Assembly: GCF_900537115.1 (NCBI RefSeq)
Contig: NZ_UNRG01000002.1
Coordinates: 591-64,590, forward strand
From: Arthrobacter sp. Alg241-R88
Lineage (GTDB): Bacteria; Actinomycetota; Actinomycetes; Actinomycetales; Micrococcaceae
Direction: 5' to 3'
Length of the DNA: 64,000 bases
Within the stretch, counting starts at the first letter, position 1; the number at the start of each line of letters is the position of its first letter. Position numbers and translations under genes: made by a program. Shown here one piece after another: positions 53,128 through 62,726 of the stretch. Under the pieces are notes generated by a model that saw only the letters and a program-made list of their open reading frames with translations, searched no databases and was not told the origin of the DNA.

Positions 53128-54351
53128 GTGGGACCTGTTGGGACGAACGAGCCGGCCGGAGCAGGTCTTCAGCGCCGCAGGCGCAACTGCATTATGCACG
53201 TGGACATGGACGCCTTTTTCGTCTCTGTGGAACTCCGCACGCGGCCCGACCTCCGGGGCAAACCCGTCATCGTTGGCTATCCGGCGGAGCGCTCGGTTGT
53301 TTTGTCCGCGTCCTACGAAGCCAGGGCGTTCGGCGTTAAGTCCGCCATGCCTATGGCAGTGGCTATGCGCATGTGCCCCCAGGCAGTGATTATCGAGCCC
53401 CGGCACAAGGTGTACTACGAAGTTTCCGCCGAGCTGATGGCGATCTTCGGATCGGTTACCGAACTCGTCGAGCCGCTGAGTGTGGACGAAGCGTTCCTGG
53501 ATGTCGGTGGTGCCATCCGCCGGCTGGGTCCGCCGCGGAGCATCGGTGAGCTCATCCGGAGCCGGGTAGCCGCGGACCTGGGCATTACCGCCTCCGTGGG
53601 GATCGCTGAGACAAAATTTGTGGCAAAAATTGCATCCACCCGCTGCAAACCGGACGGTTTGCTCCTGATCGGGCCGGAGGAAACAGTTCCCTATCTCCAC
53701 AGCCTGCCGGTCGGGGCCCTCTGGGGAGTTGGCGCAAAAACCGCGGATGTCCTGGCGAGGATGGGCATCAAAACCGTGGCGGACCTGGCGGCCACGCCGG
53801 TCTCCTCGCTCAAGAAGATGCTGGGCGTCACCGGAATCCACGTACATCAGCTCGCGTGGGGGATAGACCCGCGTCCCGTGACGCCTGTCCGCCTTGAGAA
53901 GAGCATCGGGGCTGAGGAAACCTTTGCAGAGGACACCGCCGACGACGCCCTCCTCCACCGCGAACTGCTGCGGCTTTCGCACCGTACTGCAGAGCGGCTG
54001 CGAAGTTCCGGAATGGTGGCCCGAACCATCGCCTTGAAGCTGCGCTTCGCGGACTTTTCCACCATCACGCGCAGCCGGACCGTTCAGACGCCCGTGGACA
54101 GTGCACAGCTCATCTATGGAGTGGCGCTTCAGCTCCTGGACTCCGTGGCCAGGCCAATGGCTGTCAGGCTGGTAGGAGTGCGGGCCGAGCAGCTTGAAGA
54201 AGCAGCGCGGACCTCGCTCCAGCTGAGTATCGACCGCAGGGATGAAAACTGGCGGGCTGCTGAGCAGGCCGTGGACCAGGTGGCGCGCAAATTCGGTGGT
54301 CATCCGGTCCTTCCGGCCCGGCTTCTGGAGCCGGGCAGCGGCTCCGGATAA
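53128..54351 (+). CDS. dinB: DNA polymerase IV (Y family)
   Basis: A 407-residue translesion polymerase. The catalytic motifs HVDMDAFFVSVE (near residue 24) and PLSVDEAFLDV (near 117) supply the metal-binding acids. The helix-hairpin-helix thumb (LWGVGAKTADVLARMGIKTVADL) and little-finger domain follow. No terminal beta-clamp motif of the QL-x-LF form is obvious. It begins with GTG; an internal ATG at HVDMDAF is too late. Divergent from the lipoprotein gene. Confidence 0.95.
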   Translation: MGPVGTNEPAGAGLQRRRRNCIMHVDMDAFFVSVELRTRPDLRGKPVIVGYPAERSVVLSASYEARAFGVKSAMPMAVAMRMCPQAVIIEPRHKVYYEVSAELMAIFGSVTELVEPLSVDEAFLDVGGAIRRLGPPRSIGELIRSRVAADLGITASVGIAETKFVAKIASTRCKPDGLLLIGPEETVPYLHSLPVGALWGVGAKTADVLARMGIKTVADLAATPVSSLKKMLGVTGIHVHQLAWGIDPRPVTPVRLEKSIGAEETFAEDTADDALLHRELLRLSHRTAERLRSSGMVARTIALKLRFADFSTITRSRTVQTPVDSAQLIYGVALQLLDSVARPMAVRLVGVRAEQLEEAARTSLQLSIDRRDENWRAAEQAVDQVARKFGGHPVLPARLLEPGSGSG

Positions 54352-54625
54352 GCCCGGCAAATAGGCCGCCGGAAGCGCGCCGCGAAAGTCATTGCCGTCT
54401 TTCAGAACCGCCCTGAACAAACTATCCTTATAGATACAAAGTTTTTGAGTGACGGACTTACTGCCGGACTCTCTTGGACATGCTCCCGCTCCGGCGTCTG
54501 CATGCCGGGTTTGCGTTTTCGCCATTGCCGGCGGAGGCGGGAACCACTAAGGCATGCCGGACGTTATCCGAGCAGAAGTAGTGGCTGGGACCAGCCCGGA
54601 CGTTGGCCTACAAAAGGAGGTCGTG
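54352..54625. other. intergenic region before the DUF3040 gene
   Basis: About 270 bp without a gene. An AT-rich patch near 54420-54445 (CTTATAGATAC) could hold a -10 element, but I cannot pair it with a good -35. The only firm element is the AAAAGGAGG ribosome site at 54612-54620. Confidence 0.4.
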
Positions 54626-55000
54626 ATGCCGCTGTCGGAGCACGAACAGAAGCTGCTTGAGCAGCTGGAGAAGCAGCTTCACGAGGATGACCCAAAGTTC
54701 GCGAATTCCATGGGGTCGGACCCCGGGCGCTCGTGGTCGACGAGACACGTCGTGATCGGCGTCCTTGGTGCGCTGGCAGGCGTCTTCCTCTTGCTGGTGG
54801 GCGTTACCCTCCAAAATATATTTGTTGGTGTCCTGGGCTTCGTTGTGATGGGGGGCGGCGTCTACTTCGCCACCATGCGCAGCAGCTCTTCCGGCGCGAA
54901 GGGCGCCAAGTCCGGCACCGGTAAAGCCGGCAAACAGCGGAGCTCCTTCATGAGCAGCCTGGAGGAACGCTGGGACGAGAGGCGCAGGGGCGAGCCCTAG
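54626..55000 (+). CDS. DUF3040-family membrane protein
   Basis: A 124-residue protein. The N-terminus MPLSEHEQKLLEQLEKQLHED is the hallmark of the actinobacterial DUF3040 family. Two membrane helices follow at about 42-60 and 65-83, then a basic Ser/Gly/Lys-rich tail (SGAKGAKSGTGKAGKQRS). The start at 54626 is set by the AAAAGGAGG 5 nt upstream. It commonly lies just before mraZ and the dcw cluster in Actinobacteria, as here. Function unknown. Confidence 0.92.
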   Translation: MPLSEHEQKLLEQLEKQLHEDDPKFANSMGSDPGRSWSTRHVVIGVLGALAGVFLLLVGVTLQNIFVGVLGFVVMGGGVYFATMRSSSSGAKGAKSGTGKAGKQRSSFMSSLEERWDERRRGEP

Positions 55001-55073
55001 CCTCAAGGAGCGCCCCTGATCCGGAAGCCCCCCCGGTACCCCACTTTGCTCCCCCCGGTGGGGGATCGCGCCA

Positions 55074-55099
55074 AAAAGACCCGCTTCGGCGGGTCTTTT
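55074..55099 (+). terminator. terminator between DUF3040 gene and mraZ
   Basis: An 11-bp stem AAAAGACCCGC / GCGGGTCTTTT with a TTCG tetraloop, ending in TTTT. It isolates the dcw cluster from upstream transcription. Confidence 0.93.
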
Positions 55100-55191
55100 C
55101 GCGTTTAACCGGGCTCGAAAACCGGCGGCGGCCAATCCCGCCGGTGCATTGGGGTTTCGCTCAGGCGGATAGCGGCCCGGGCACGGGGAAA

Positions 55192-55210
55192 GTCCTCCAC
55201 TTCCCACCAC
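55192..55210 (-). promoter_or_regulatory. distal pair of MraZ-type boxes
   Basis: On the minus strand GTGGTGGGAAGTGGAGGAC contains GTGG at positions 1 and 11, a 10-bp period like the proximal boxes but in the opposite orientation, about 75 bp upstream of them. An 8-bp inverted repeat GCGCAATT / AATTGCGC (55223-55257) lies between. Confidence 0.45.
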
Positions 55211-55277
55211 CACAGCAATTCCGCGCAATTTAGCGGCTGAATTCCCAATAATTGCGCCTCCACACCCCCTTTTCGCG

Positions 55278-55309
55278 TTGACTGTGGGGGAAAGTGGAGT
55301 AATGTGGAG
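55278..55309 (+). promoter_or_regulatory. mraZ promoter with three MraZ-type boxes
   Basis: TTGACT (55278-55283) and TAATGT (55300-55305) form a -35/-10 pair with a 16-nt spacer. GTGGGG, GTGGAG and GTGGAG begin at 55284, 55294 and 55304, exactly 10 bp apart, filling the spacer and overlapping the -10. MraZ regulators bind direct repeats of TGGGN-like boxes with 10-bp period at their own promoter, so this is very probably the autorepression site. Confidence 0.75.
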
Positions 55310-55374
55310 GACATAAGAGGGTGGTTGCAACATAGGGGATGTGCAGTTCCTGACATCGGACAGGCGGTGGGCCA

Positions 55375-55803
55375 GTGTTTCTGGGCACGCATTCGCCACG
55401 TCTGGATGAAAAGGGACGGATCATTCTCCCCGCGAAGTTCCGGGAGGAACTTGCCAGCGGACTGGTTCTCACCAGGGGCCAGGAACGTTGCATCTACGTC
55501 TTCAGCGAGAAGGAATTTGCCCGGGTTCACGAGCAAATGCGGGAGGCGCCAATCTCCTCAAAACAGGCGCGGGACTATATCCGCGTCTTTCTCTCTGGAG
55601 CCTCTGACGAGGTACCTGACAAGCAGGGGCGCGTGACCATTCCACCGGCGCTCCGGGAGTACGCAGGACTCGGGAGGGAACTGGCCGTCATTGGCGCCGG
55701 AACCCGCGCCGAGATCTGGGACGCCCAGGCTTGGAATGAGTACCTCGCGGAGAAGGAGACAGCCTTTTCCGAAACCGATGACCCCATTCCGGGCATTCTC
55801 TGA
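55375..55803 (+). CDS. mraZ: transcriptional regulator MraZ
   Basis: A 142-residue protein with two SpoVT-AbrB-like domains, the first [26 protein letters not shown] and the second around [22 protein letters not shown]. It is the first gene of the dcw cluster and autorepresses it in other bacteria. It begins with GTG and has a weak ribosome site. A 166-bp gap separates it from rsmH, more than usual. Confidence 0.95.
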   Translation: MFLGTHSPRLDEKGRIILPAKFREELASGLVLTRGQERCIYVFSEKEFARVHEQMREAPISSKQARDYIRVFLSGASDEVPDKQGRVTIPPALREYAGLGRELAVIGAGTRAEIWDAQAWNEYLAEKETAFSETDDPIPGIL

Positions 55804-55969
55804 CCGGAACAGGGCAGCGGGCAGCTTTCTTGGCTGAGATCTCCAGCCGGCCCATCGGCAGGCCAACCTGGCTCACTTCCCCGGAGCCAGGCGGGCAGGA
55901 CGATAGGCGCGGATGGGGATCTGGGCCAAGAACCCACCAGGTGACAGCGACGGCGAGAAAGGACGAGGC

Positions 55970-56959
55970 ATGAACGATCAACCGAAGCCTACGTCCGAAC
56001 GCCATGTGCCGGTCCTGCGGGACCGGTGCATCAATTTGTTGGCTCCCGGTTTTGAAGCCGCCAGGAGCCGCGGTGAAACACCGGTGGCCATCGATGCGAC
56101 CCTGGGAATGGGCGGCCACTCCGAGGCCATGCTGCAGCGCTTTCCGGACCTGCACCTGATCGGCATCGACCGGGATGAAGAAGCCCTTGCCCTCGCTGGG
56201 GAACGGCTGGCGCCCTTTGAGGCACGGACCGACCTGGTGCACGCCGTCTACGACGAAATCCAGGAAGTCATCGCCGACCTCGGCGTCCCCGAAGTCCACG
56301 GAATCCTGATGGACCTGGGCGTTTCCTCGCTCCAGCTGGACGAGCGCGAACGGGGCTTTGCGTACTCGTTCGACGCTCCGTTGGACATGCGAATGGATAC
56401 CAGCCGGGGCCAGACCGCAGCTGACGTCGTGAACAACTACAGCGAAGAGGAACTCGTCCGGATTATCCGGAAGTGGGGCGAAGAGAAGTTCGCCGGCCGG
56501 ATTGCGAACAGGATCGTCGCCTCCCGGGCCGTCAAACCTTTCACCACGACGGGTGAACTGGTGGAGCAGATCCGCGCCGTCGTTCCCGCGGGAGCGGCCA
56601 AGTCCGGCGGCCATCCGGCCAAGAGGACCTTCCAAGCACTTCGGATCGAGGTCAACGAGGAACTCGACGTCCTGGAACGCGCCGTTCCCGCGGCCGTGGA
56701 TTCCACAGCACTGGGCGGCCGCATTGTGGTGATGTCCTATCACTCGCTGGAGGACAAGATCGTCAAGGGAGTCTTTCAGGCGCGCTCCAAATCCTCCGCT
56801 CCACTCGGTTTCCCCGTGGAGCTGGAAGAACATAAACCGGAACTGAAGACCCTGACCAAAGGCACCGAGGTGCCAACCGCCGTCGAAATCGCCGAAAACC
56901 CCCGCGCCGCCTCAGCAAGGCTGCGTGCGGTGGAACGTATCCGAACCAGGAGAGCTTAA
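55970..56959 (+). CDS. rsmH: 16S rRNA (cytosine(1402)-N(4))-methyltransferase
   Basis: A 329-residue SAM-dependent methyltransferase (MraW) acting on C1402 of 16S rRNA. Motifs: [39 protein letters not shown] and [30 protein letters not shown]. The ATG at 55970 follows AAAGGA; the upstream open frame is not used. The stop overlaps the ftsL-like start (TAATG). Confidence 0.95.
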   Translation: MNDQPKPTSERHVPVLRDRCINLLAPGFEAARSRGETPVAIDATLGMGGHSEAMLQRFPDLHLIGIDRDEEALALAGERLAPFEARTDLVHAVYDEIQEVIADLGVPEVHGILMDLGVSSLQLDERERGFAYSFDAPLDMRMDTSRGQTAADVVNNYSEEELVRIIRKWGEEKFAGRIANRIVASRAVKPFTTTGELVEQIRAVVPAGAAKSGGHPAKRTFQALRIEVNEELDVLERAVPAAVDSTALGGRIVVMSYHSLEDKIVKGVFQARSKSSAPLGFPVELEEHKPELKTLTKGTEVPTAVEIAENPRAASARLRAVERIRTRRA

Positions 56960-57687
56960 TGAGCACAGCTGCCGTCAAGAACTTTCCCGTCGTTTCCGGT
57001 TCGGCCGCCAAGCAGCTTCCTGCGGGTTCGCCGGCCGGGCCGCGACGGAGCCGCACCCCGCTCTCCGTAGTCCGGACCGTTCCCCGCAAGCGCCGCGCCC
57101 CCTTCGTGGTGCTGTGCTTCGCCATGCTTGCCGTTGCGCTGATCGCCGTTCTTGTCCTGAACATTTCGGTGTCCACGGCGCAGTACCAGCTGGTGGAACT
57201 GCGCGCCAAGCAGAGCACGCTGACCAAGCAGAACCAGGATCTCACCCAGCAGGTCCAGAACTTCGAAGCACCCCAGAACCTTGCCGCCCAAGCAACGAAA
57301 CTGGGGATGGTGCCTTCCACCGTGAAGGGCCAGATTGACCTGTCCACCCTGTCCGTCACCGGCAAGGCAACCCCCGCTGTCAAGGACGGCGCTGCCGGGG
57401 CCGTTATCCCGGCGCCCGCTGTCGCCGGCCAGCTGACAGTGGTTCCGCCGGCAACCAAACGCGACCCCCTGGAAGCCCGGAAACCCGTCGAGGACACGCC
57501 TGCAGCGGCCGCCTCCGGCACTGCCCGTGACGCAGCCTCCGGCAATGCCCCGGCAGCTGCAGCCTCCGGTGCTGCGGCTGACGCCGCGCCCGCACAGACT
57601 CCGCCGTCGGCGGCTCCGGCAGTGCCGCCCGTGGAGCTCCACGGCGGATCGGTTCCGGCGCCCGAGCAGAAGGTTCCCGGACAGTAG
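56959..57687 (+). CDS. ftsL: FtsL-like cell-division membrane protein with long Ala/Pro tail
   Basis: A 242-residue bitopic protein. A basic cytoplasmic N-terminus of about 45 residues, one transmembrane helix (FVVLCFAMLAVALIAVLVLN), and a short coiled coil (QLVELRAKQSTLTKQNQDLTQQVQNF) fit FtsL, which bridges FtsB/FtsQ and the septal synthase. After residue 120 comes an extracytoplasmic Ala/Pro-rich tail of about 120 residues not found in classical FtsL. It overlaps rsmH by one base and precedes ftsI, the expected position. Confidence 0.85.
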   Translation: MSTAAVKNFPVVSGSAAKQLPAGSPAGPRRSRTPLSVVRTVPRKRRAPFVVLCFAMLAVALIAVLVLNISVSTAQYQLVELRAKQSTLTKQNQDLTQQVQNFEAPQNLAAQATKLGMVPSTVKGQIDLSTLSVTGKATPAVKDGAAGAVIPAPAVAGQLTVVPPATKRDPLEARKPVEDTPAAAASGTARDAASGNAPAAAASGAAADAAPAQTPPSAAPAVPPVELHGGSVPAPEQKVPGQ

Positions 57688-57735
57688 GCCCGCAGGTCTG
57701 ACAGGCAACAAGGTCGAGCAGCAAGGAATTTTACG

Positions 57736-59538
57736 GTGGCGCAGAGGACCGGCAAGGCAAGAAGCGGCAAGGTACCGAACGCCAAAAAGCGTCTCCGCCT
57801 GGGCCTTGGCATGATGCTGACGCTCCTGCTGGTGGTGGGCGGGAAACTCTTCCTCGTCCAGGGACTGGACGTCGGGGGAATGGCCGAAGCCGCGCTTAAC
57901 AGCCGCATGAAGCGGACCGTCCTGCCTGCCGAGAGGGGCAGCATCCTGGACTCCCGCGGCACGGTGCTGGCCAACAGCGTAATCCGCTACAACGTGGTGG
58001 TGGACCAGCGGGTGAACACGAAGACGGAAACGTTCAAGCGCCTGGACACGGTGGACGGCAAAGAAAAGCTGGTGGACGTCAGCCGGGACCAGGGGCTCAC
58101 GGAGCTTGCCGCAGCCCTGGGCATGGAAAAGGATGCAATCCGGGACGCCGTTACTGGCGAGCAGCCCTATTACATTGTGGCCAAGGACGTGAAGCCGGAC
58201 ATCGAGGACCGGATCTCCAAGCTGCAGATACCCGGCATCGTCACGGAGGGCGTCAGCAAGCGGGTCTATCCCAATGGTTCCGTCGCGGGCGGAATCATCG
58301 GGTTCCTGCAGGACGGCGCTACGGGCCTGGCCGGTATAGAACAGACCCAGGACGGACTGCTGAAGGGCGCGGACGGCGAACGCCTTTTCGAGATCGGAGC
58401 TGACGGCCTTCGCATCCCCGTGGGCGTGGATGAGCTGACCTCGCCACAGGACGGCAAGGACGTCAAGCTCACCCTCAACTCGGACCTGCAGTACTTTGCG
58501 CAGCAGGCCATCCAGAGCCAGTCGGACAAGCTCGGCGCCGAGTGGGGCGTCATCATTGTGATGGACGCCAAGACCGGCGACCTGGTGGCCATGGCAGACA
58601 CCAATTCCCCTGATCCCAATGACCCAGGCCGGGTGGCGGCCAAGGACCGCGGGGTCCGCGCCGTCACGGCTGCATACGAGCCCGGATCCGTTGAGAAGAT
58701 GATGACGGCAGCCGCACTGATCGAAGAGGGCAAGGCCAAACCGCTTGATTCGTTTACCCTCGGCCCCACCTACACCGTGGACGGGCAGACCTTCAGCGAC
58801 TCGTTTGCCCATGGCACCGAGGAGCGCACCCTCGCAGGCATCCTGGGTTACTCGATGAACACCGGCACCGTTATGGCCGGCCAGCGCCTGAGCAAGGAGC
58901 AGCGGTACGAGTGGCTGAAGAAGTTTGGCATCGGCGAGGCACCGGAGATCGGGCTGCCGGCCACAGCCTCGGGTATCCTCACGCCCTGGCAGCAGTGGGA
59001 CGGGCGCCAGGAGTACACGGTGTTGTTCGGCCAGGGCGTGTCCCAGTCCACGCTCCAGACAGTGCGGGCGTTCCAGTCCATAGCCAACAACGGGGTGATG
59101 CTGCAGCCCCGGCTCATCGACGCATACATTTCCCCGGACGGAACAGAGGAAAAGGTGCCGGCCGCACCGTCCCGGCAGATCGTGTCGGAGGATACCGCCC
59201 AGCAGGTCCAGGACATCCTCGAAAGCGCCGTTACCGAGGGGCAAATCAAGGACGCGGCCATCGACGGCTACCGGGTGGGCGCAAAGACGGGTACCTCCGA
59301 ATCACCATGCGACGACGGCAAATCCGGGTTCTGCGGCTACACCGCCTCGATGGTGGGTATGGCACCGATGGATGATCCGCGGTTTATTGTGGAGGTGGTA
59401 CTCCAGCGGCCCAAGGGCAGCATCTACGGGATTACCAACGGGCCGGTCTTCCGGTCGGTCATGAGCCAGGCACTGCGGACCTACAACGTCCAGCCGTCCA
59501 CAGGCGAACCGGCCCGGCTGCCCCAGTTCGCCAAGTAG
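57736..59538 (+). CDS. ftsI: septal penicillin-binding protein FtsI (PBP3)
   Basis: A 600-residue class B PBP, the transpeptidase of the divisome. One N-terminal membrane helix (about 22-42), a dimerisation domain with RGSILDSRGTVLA, and the transpeptidase domain with SVEK (S318, K321), SMN (S373) and KTGT (517-520). GTG start with AAGGA upstream. Located between ftsL and murE as in standard dcw clusters. Confidence 0.96.
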   Translation: MAQRTGKARSGKVPNAKKRLRLGLGMMLTLLLVVGGKLFLVQGLDVGGMAEAALNSRMKRTVLPAERGSILDSRGTVLANSVIRYNVVVDQRVNTKTETFKRLDTVDGKEKLVDVSRDQGLTELAAALGMEKDAIRDAVTGEQPYYIVAKDVKPDIEDRISKLQIPGIVTEGVSKRVYPNGSVAGGIIGFLQDGATGLAGIEQTQDGLLKGADGERLFEIGADGLRIPVGVDELTSPQDGKDVKLTLNSDLQYFAQQAIQSQSDKLGAEWGVIIVMDAKTGDLVAMADTNSPDPNDPGRVAAKDRGVRAVTAAYEPGSVEKMMTAAALIEEGKAKPLDSFTLGPTYTVDGQTFSDSFAHGTEERTLAGILGYSMNTGTVMAGQRLSKEQRYEWLKKFGIGEAPEIGLPATASGILTPWQQWDGRQEYTVLFGQGVSQSTLQTVRAFQSIANNGVMLQPRLIDAYISPDGTEEKVPAAPSRQIVSEDTAQQVQDILESAVTEGQIKDAAIDGYRVGAKTGTSESPCDDGKSGFCGYTASMVGMAPMDDPRFIVEVVLQRPKGSIYGITNGPVFRSVMSQALRTYNVQPSTGEPARLPQFAK

Positions 59539-59621
59539 CATCCCGGCGGCAGCAGTCCGCACCAGCAGCACTACCGGTTCATCCATGCCGGGCACGATCC
59601 ACTAGCACCATCGGAGATTCC

Positions 59622-61253
59622 TTGTCTGAGCTCAACCCGTCCGATAGCCGCGCCGTCCCGGAGGGACCGTCCGGCCAGGGCTTCCGCCCGTCAACTGTTG
59701 AAGCGGTCCGGCTGGCAAGCATTTGCGATGCCATCGGTGTGGCCGTTCCCGGCGCGGCGGCGGAGGTGGCAGTCACCGGGATTTCTTTGAACTCGCGCGC
59801 CGTGGAGCCGGGGGACCTTTACGTCGCACTCCCGGGTGCCGCCCGCCATGGCGCCGACTTCGTTCCGCAGGCCATCGAAGCGGGAGCAGTCGCCGTCCTC
59901 ACTGACGACGCCGGCGCAAGGCTGCTGGCGCTGTCCACCGACATTCCGGTACCGGTACTCATCGTGGACTCACCCCGCAATGTGGTGGGGCCGCTGTCCG
60001 CCTTGATCTATCAGAGCCAGCCGGGCGCCGGGCAGCCGCAGTTGTTTGGCGTCACAGGCACCAACGGAAAGACCACCACCACCTATTTCATCAACTCGCT
60101 GCTGCGCGCGCTGGGCCGGAAGACCGGGTTGATCGGCACCATTGAGATTCATGCCGGGGGCGATCCGATTCCCAGCCTGCTCACCACACCCGAATCTACG
60201 GATGTCCACGCGTTGCTGGCCCTCATGCGGGAACGGGGACTGGCAGCGGCCGCCATGGAAGTCTCGTCCCACGCTATTTCCTTCCAGCGGGTGGACGGGG
60301 TGCTGTTTGATGTTGCTGGCTTCACCAACCTGACCCAGGACCACCTGGACCTGCACCTCACCATGGACGACTACTTCGCCACCAAGGCGGAGCTCTTTAC
60401 GCCCCGCCGGGCGCGTGCGGCCGTGGTAACGGTCGACGACGAGTGGGGCCGCCGTCTTGCCGGCGGCGCGAAAGTGCCGGTCACCACGCTCGCCACCTCT
60501 GCCGGGACCGTTGCCGACTGGACTGTCACGAGGACTGCCGCGCGCGGGCTCGGTACAGAATTCACGCTGAGCGGCCCCGACAGCGCCGTGCTCACAGTGC
60601 ACACCGGCCTCCCCGGCAGCTTCAACGTTGCCAACGCGGCGCTGGCCGCGGTAATGGTCCTGACGGCAGGCGTGGACGCCGGTACACTGCAGGCAGCACT
60701 GGACGAGTCGGACCCCTTCACCGTTGCGGTGCCCGGACGCATGCAGCTGGTTTCCGAAGCGCCCGCCGCAATCGTGGACTTCGCCCACAACACGGATGCG
60801 CTGGCCAGGGCCATTGAGGCGGTACGGTCCCCCCAGCCCGGATCCAACCTCATCGTCGTGTTTGGTGCCACCGGCCAGCGCGACCAGGGTAAACGCCCTG
60901 CAATGGGTGCCATCGCCGCCCGGCTCGCGGACACCGTTATCATCACCGATGACGACCCCCACGACGAGGACGCCGCTGCCATTCGCGCCGACGTCCTGGC
61001 AGGAGCCCTGGAAGCGAAAGAAAAAGACTCCCTGGCCTGTGAAGTCCTGGAGGTCTTCCCCCGCGCCGATGCCATCCGCCATGCCGTCGCGCTGGCACAG
61101 CCGGAGGACACCATCCTGGTGGCAGGCAGGGGCCACGAGGTGTGGCAGGAGGTCAAAGGCGTCAACCTTGCCCTCGACGACAGGGTGGAACTGCGCAGCG
61201 CCTTGACAGCCAGGGGATTCAACGTTCTCCGAGACGACCGGATAGAGTCCTAG
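59622..61253 (+). CDS. murE: UDP-MurNAc-tripeptide synthetase MurE (probably L-lysine-adding)
   Basis: A 543-residue Mur ligase. The ATP site GTNGKTTT lies at 146-153 and the carbamylated-lysine segment YFATKAELF around K255. At the place where meso-diaminopimelate enzymes have DNPR, this protein has DDDPHDED (443-450). Lysine-type enzymes lack DNPR, so L-lysine is the likely substrate, in line with the A3-alpha peptidoglycan of Arthrobacter. TTG start after GGAG. The first 30 residues are a nonconserved extension. Confidence 0.95.
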   Translation: MSELNPSDSRAVPEGPSGQGFRPSTVEAVRLASICDAIGVAVPGAAAEVAVTGISLNSRAVEPGDLYVALPGAARHGADFVPQAIEAGAVAVLTDDAGARLLALSTDIPVPVLIVDSPRNVVGPLSALIYQSQPGAGQPQLFGVTGTNGKTTTTYFINSLLRALGRKTGLIGTIEIHAGGDPIPSLLTTPESTDVHALLALMRERGLAAAAMEVSSHAISFQRVDGVLFDVAGFTNLTQDHLDLHLTMDDYFATKAELFTPRRARAAVVTVDDEWGRRLAGGAKVPVTTLATSAGTVADWTVTRTAARGLGTEFTLSGPDSAVLTVHTGLPGSFNVANAALAAVMVLTAGVDAGTLQAALDESDPFTVAVPGRMQLVSEAPAAIVDFAHNTDALARAIEAVRSPQPGSNLIVVFGATGQRDQGKRPAMGAIAARLADTVIITDDDPHDEDAAAIRADVLAGALEAKEKDSLACEVLEVFPRADAIRHAVALAQPEDTILVAGRGHEVWQEVKGVNLALDDRVELRSALTARGFNVLRDDRIES

Positions 61254-61259
61254 ACCGAG

Positions 61260-62726
61260 ATGATTGCATTTACTGCGGCGGAGATCGCCGAAATCACTAA
61301 CGGGCGCCTGGACGCCGATCCCGGGATCACGCCCCTTTCGGTGGTCACGGACTCACGCGAATCCACACACGGTTCGCTCTACGTCGCAAAGCCGGGTGAG
61401 CACGCGGACGGCCACGACTTCGTGGCGGCCGCCTTCGCAGCAGGCGCCACGTTGGCTCTGGCGGAGCGTCCGGTGTCCGCACCGGACGGGACCCCCTATC
61501 CCTCCGTCCTGGTTCCGGATGCCGTGCTTGCCATGGGGGCACTTGCCGCAGAGGCCGTACGCAGGATCCGTGCTGCGCGCAACCGGGAAGGCAGCGAACT
61601 CACAGTGGTGGGGATCACCGGCTCGGCCGGAAAGACCACCACCAAGGATCTGCTCGCAGGAATCCTGGCAACGCAGGGGAATACCGTGGCGCCGCAGGGG
61701 TCCTACAACGGCGAGATCGGCGTTCCGCTCACGGTCTTCCGCGCCGGAACAGACACGCGCTACCTCGTGATCGAGATGGGCGCCACCGGAATCGGCCACA
61801 TCCGTTACCTCGCGGAGATGGTTAAGCCCGATATCGGCGTAGTGCTCGCCGTGGGAACTGCCCACGCGGGGGAGTTCGGGGGAGTGGAGAACATCGCCCT
61901 GGCCAAGGGGGAGCTTGTTGAAGCCCTTGCCCCGGCAGGCACCGCCGTCGTAAACCTCGACGACGAGCGGGTGGCCGTGATGCGCGCCCGCACGTCGGCG
62001 TCGGTCCTTGGATATTCCGCGGAAGGCCGCGGGGACGCTGCCGTACAAGCACTTAACGCCGACACCAATGCCGGGGGCCATCCCGAATTCGACCTCCAGC
62101 TGCCGGACGGCGAAACCGGCCTCCACGTCAGCAGCCGCCTCATCGGCGCGCACCATGTAGGCAACCTCCTGGCCGCCGCAGCCGCAGCGTGGGCTGCGGG
62201 GGTGCCCGGACAGGCCATAGCCAACTCCCTCAGCAGCCAGACTGCCGCCAGCCGGTGGCGCATGGAGCGCACTGAGCGGGCAGACGGCGTCACCATCATC
62301 AACGATGCCTACAACGCCAACCCCGAATCCATGCGTGCCGCCCTGCGGACACTGGCGGACCTGGGCCGTGGCAGGCGTACCTGGGCCGTGCTGGGAGCAA
62401 TGCTGGAACTCGGCGAGGACTCCATCAGGGAACATACCGCCGTGGGCACCCAGGTGGTCCGGCTCAACATATCCCGCCTGCTGGTGGTGGGCAGGGAAGC
62501 CCGGGCGCTGTATGTGTCAGCGGTTCAGGAGGGCTCCTGGGGCGATGAATGCCTCTTCGCGGAAACAGTGGAAGAGGCCTACGAACTGCTGGACTCCGAA
62601 CTCCAGCCAGGGGACCTGGTGCTGTTCAAGTCCTCGAACAGCGTGGGACTTCGCCATTTGGGCGATCGGATAGCATTACCCCGACAAACCCCGCAACCCG
62701 CCGATGAAAGGAGCACTCTGCTGTGA
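61260..62726 (+). CDS. murF: UDP-MurNAc-tripeptide--D-Ala-D-Ala ligase
   Basis: A 488-residue Mur ligase adding D-Ala-D-Ala to the UDP-MurNAc tripeptide. The ATP-binding GSAGKTTT is at residues 121-128; [15 protein letters not shown] and the Mur-ligase C-domain follow. It starts 6 bp after murE and overlaps mraY by 4 bp. Length is at the upper end of the family because of a slightly long N-domain. Confidence 0.95.
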   Translation: MIAFTAAEIAEITNGRLDADPGITPLSVVTDSRESTHGSLYVAKPGEHADGHDFVAAAFAAGATLALAERPVSAPDGTPYPSVLVPDAVLAMGALAAEAVRRIRAARNREGSELTVVGITGSAGKTTTKDLLAGILATQGNTVAPQGSYNGEIGVPLTVFRAGTDTRYLVIEMGATGIGHIRYLAEMVKPDIGVVLAVGTAHAGEFGGVENIALAKGELVEALAPAGTAVVNLDDERVAVMRARTSASVLGYSAEGRGDAAVQALNADTNAGGHPEFDLQLPDGETGLHVSSRLIGAHHVGNLLAAAAAAWAAGVPGQAIANSLSSQTAASRWRMERTERADGVTIINDAYNANPESMRAALRTLADLGRGRRTWAVLGAMLELGEDSIREHTAVGTQVVRLNISRLLVVGREARALYVSAVQEGSWGDECLFAETVEEAYELLDSELQPGDLVLFKSSNSVGLRHLGDRIALPRQTPQPADERSTLL

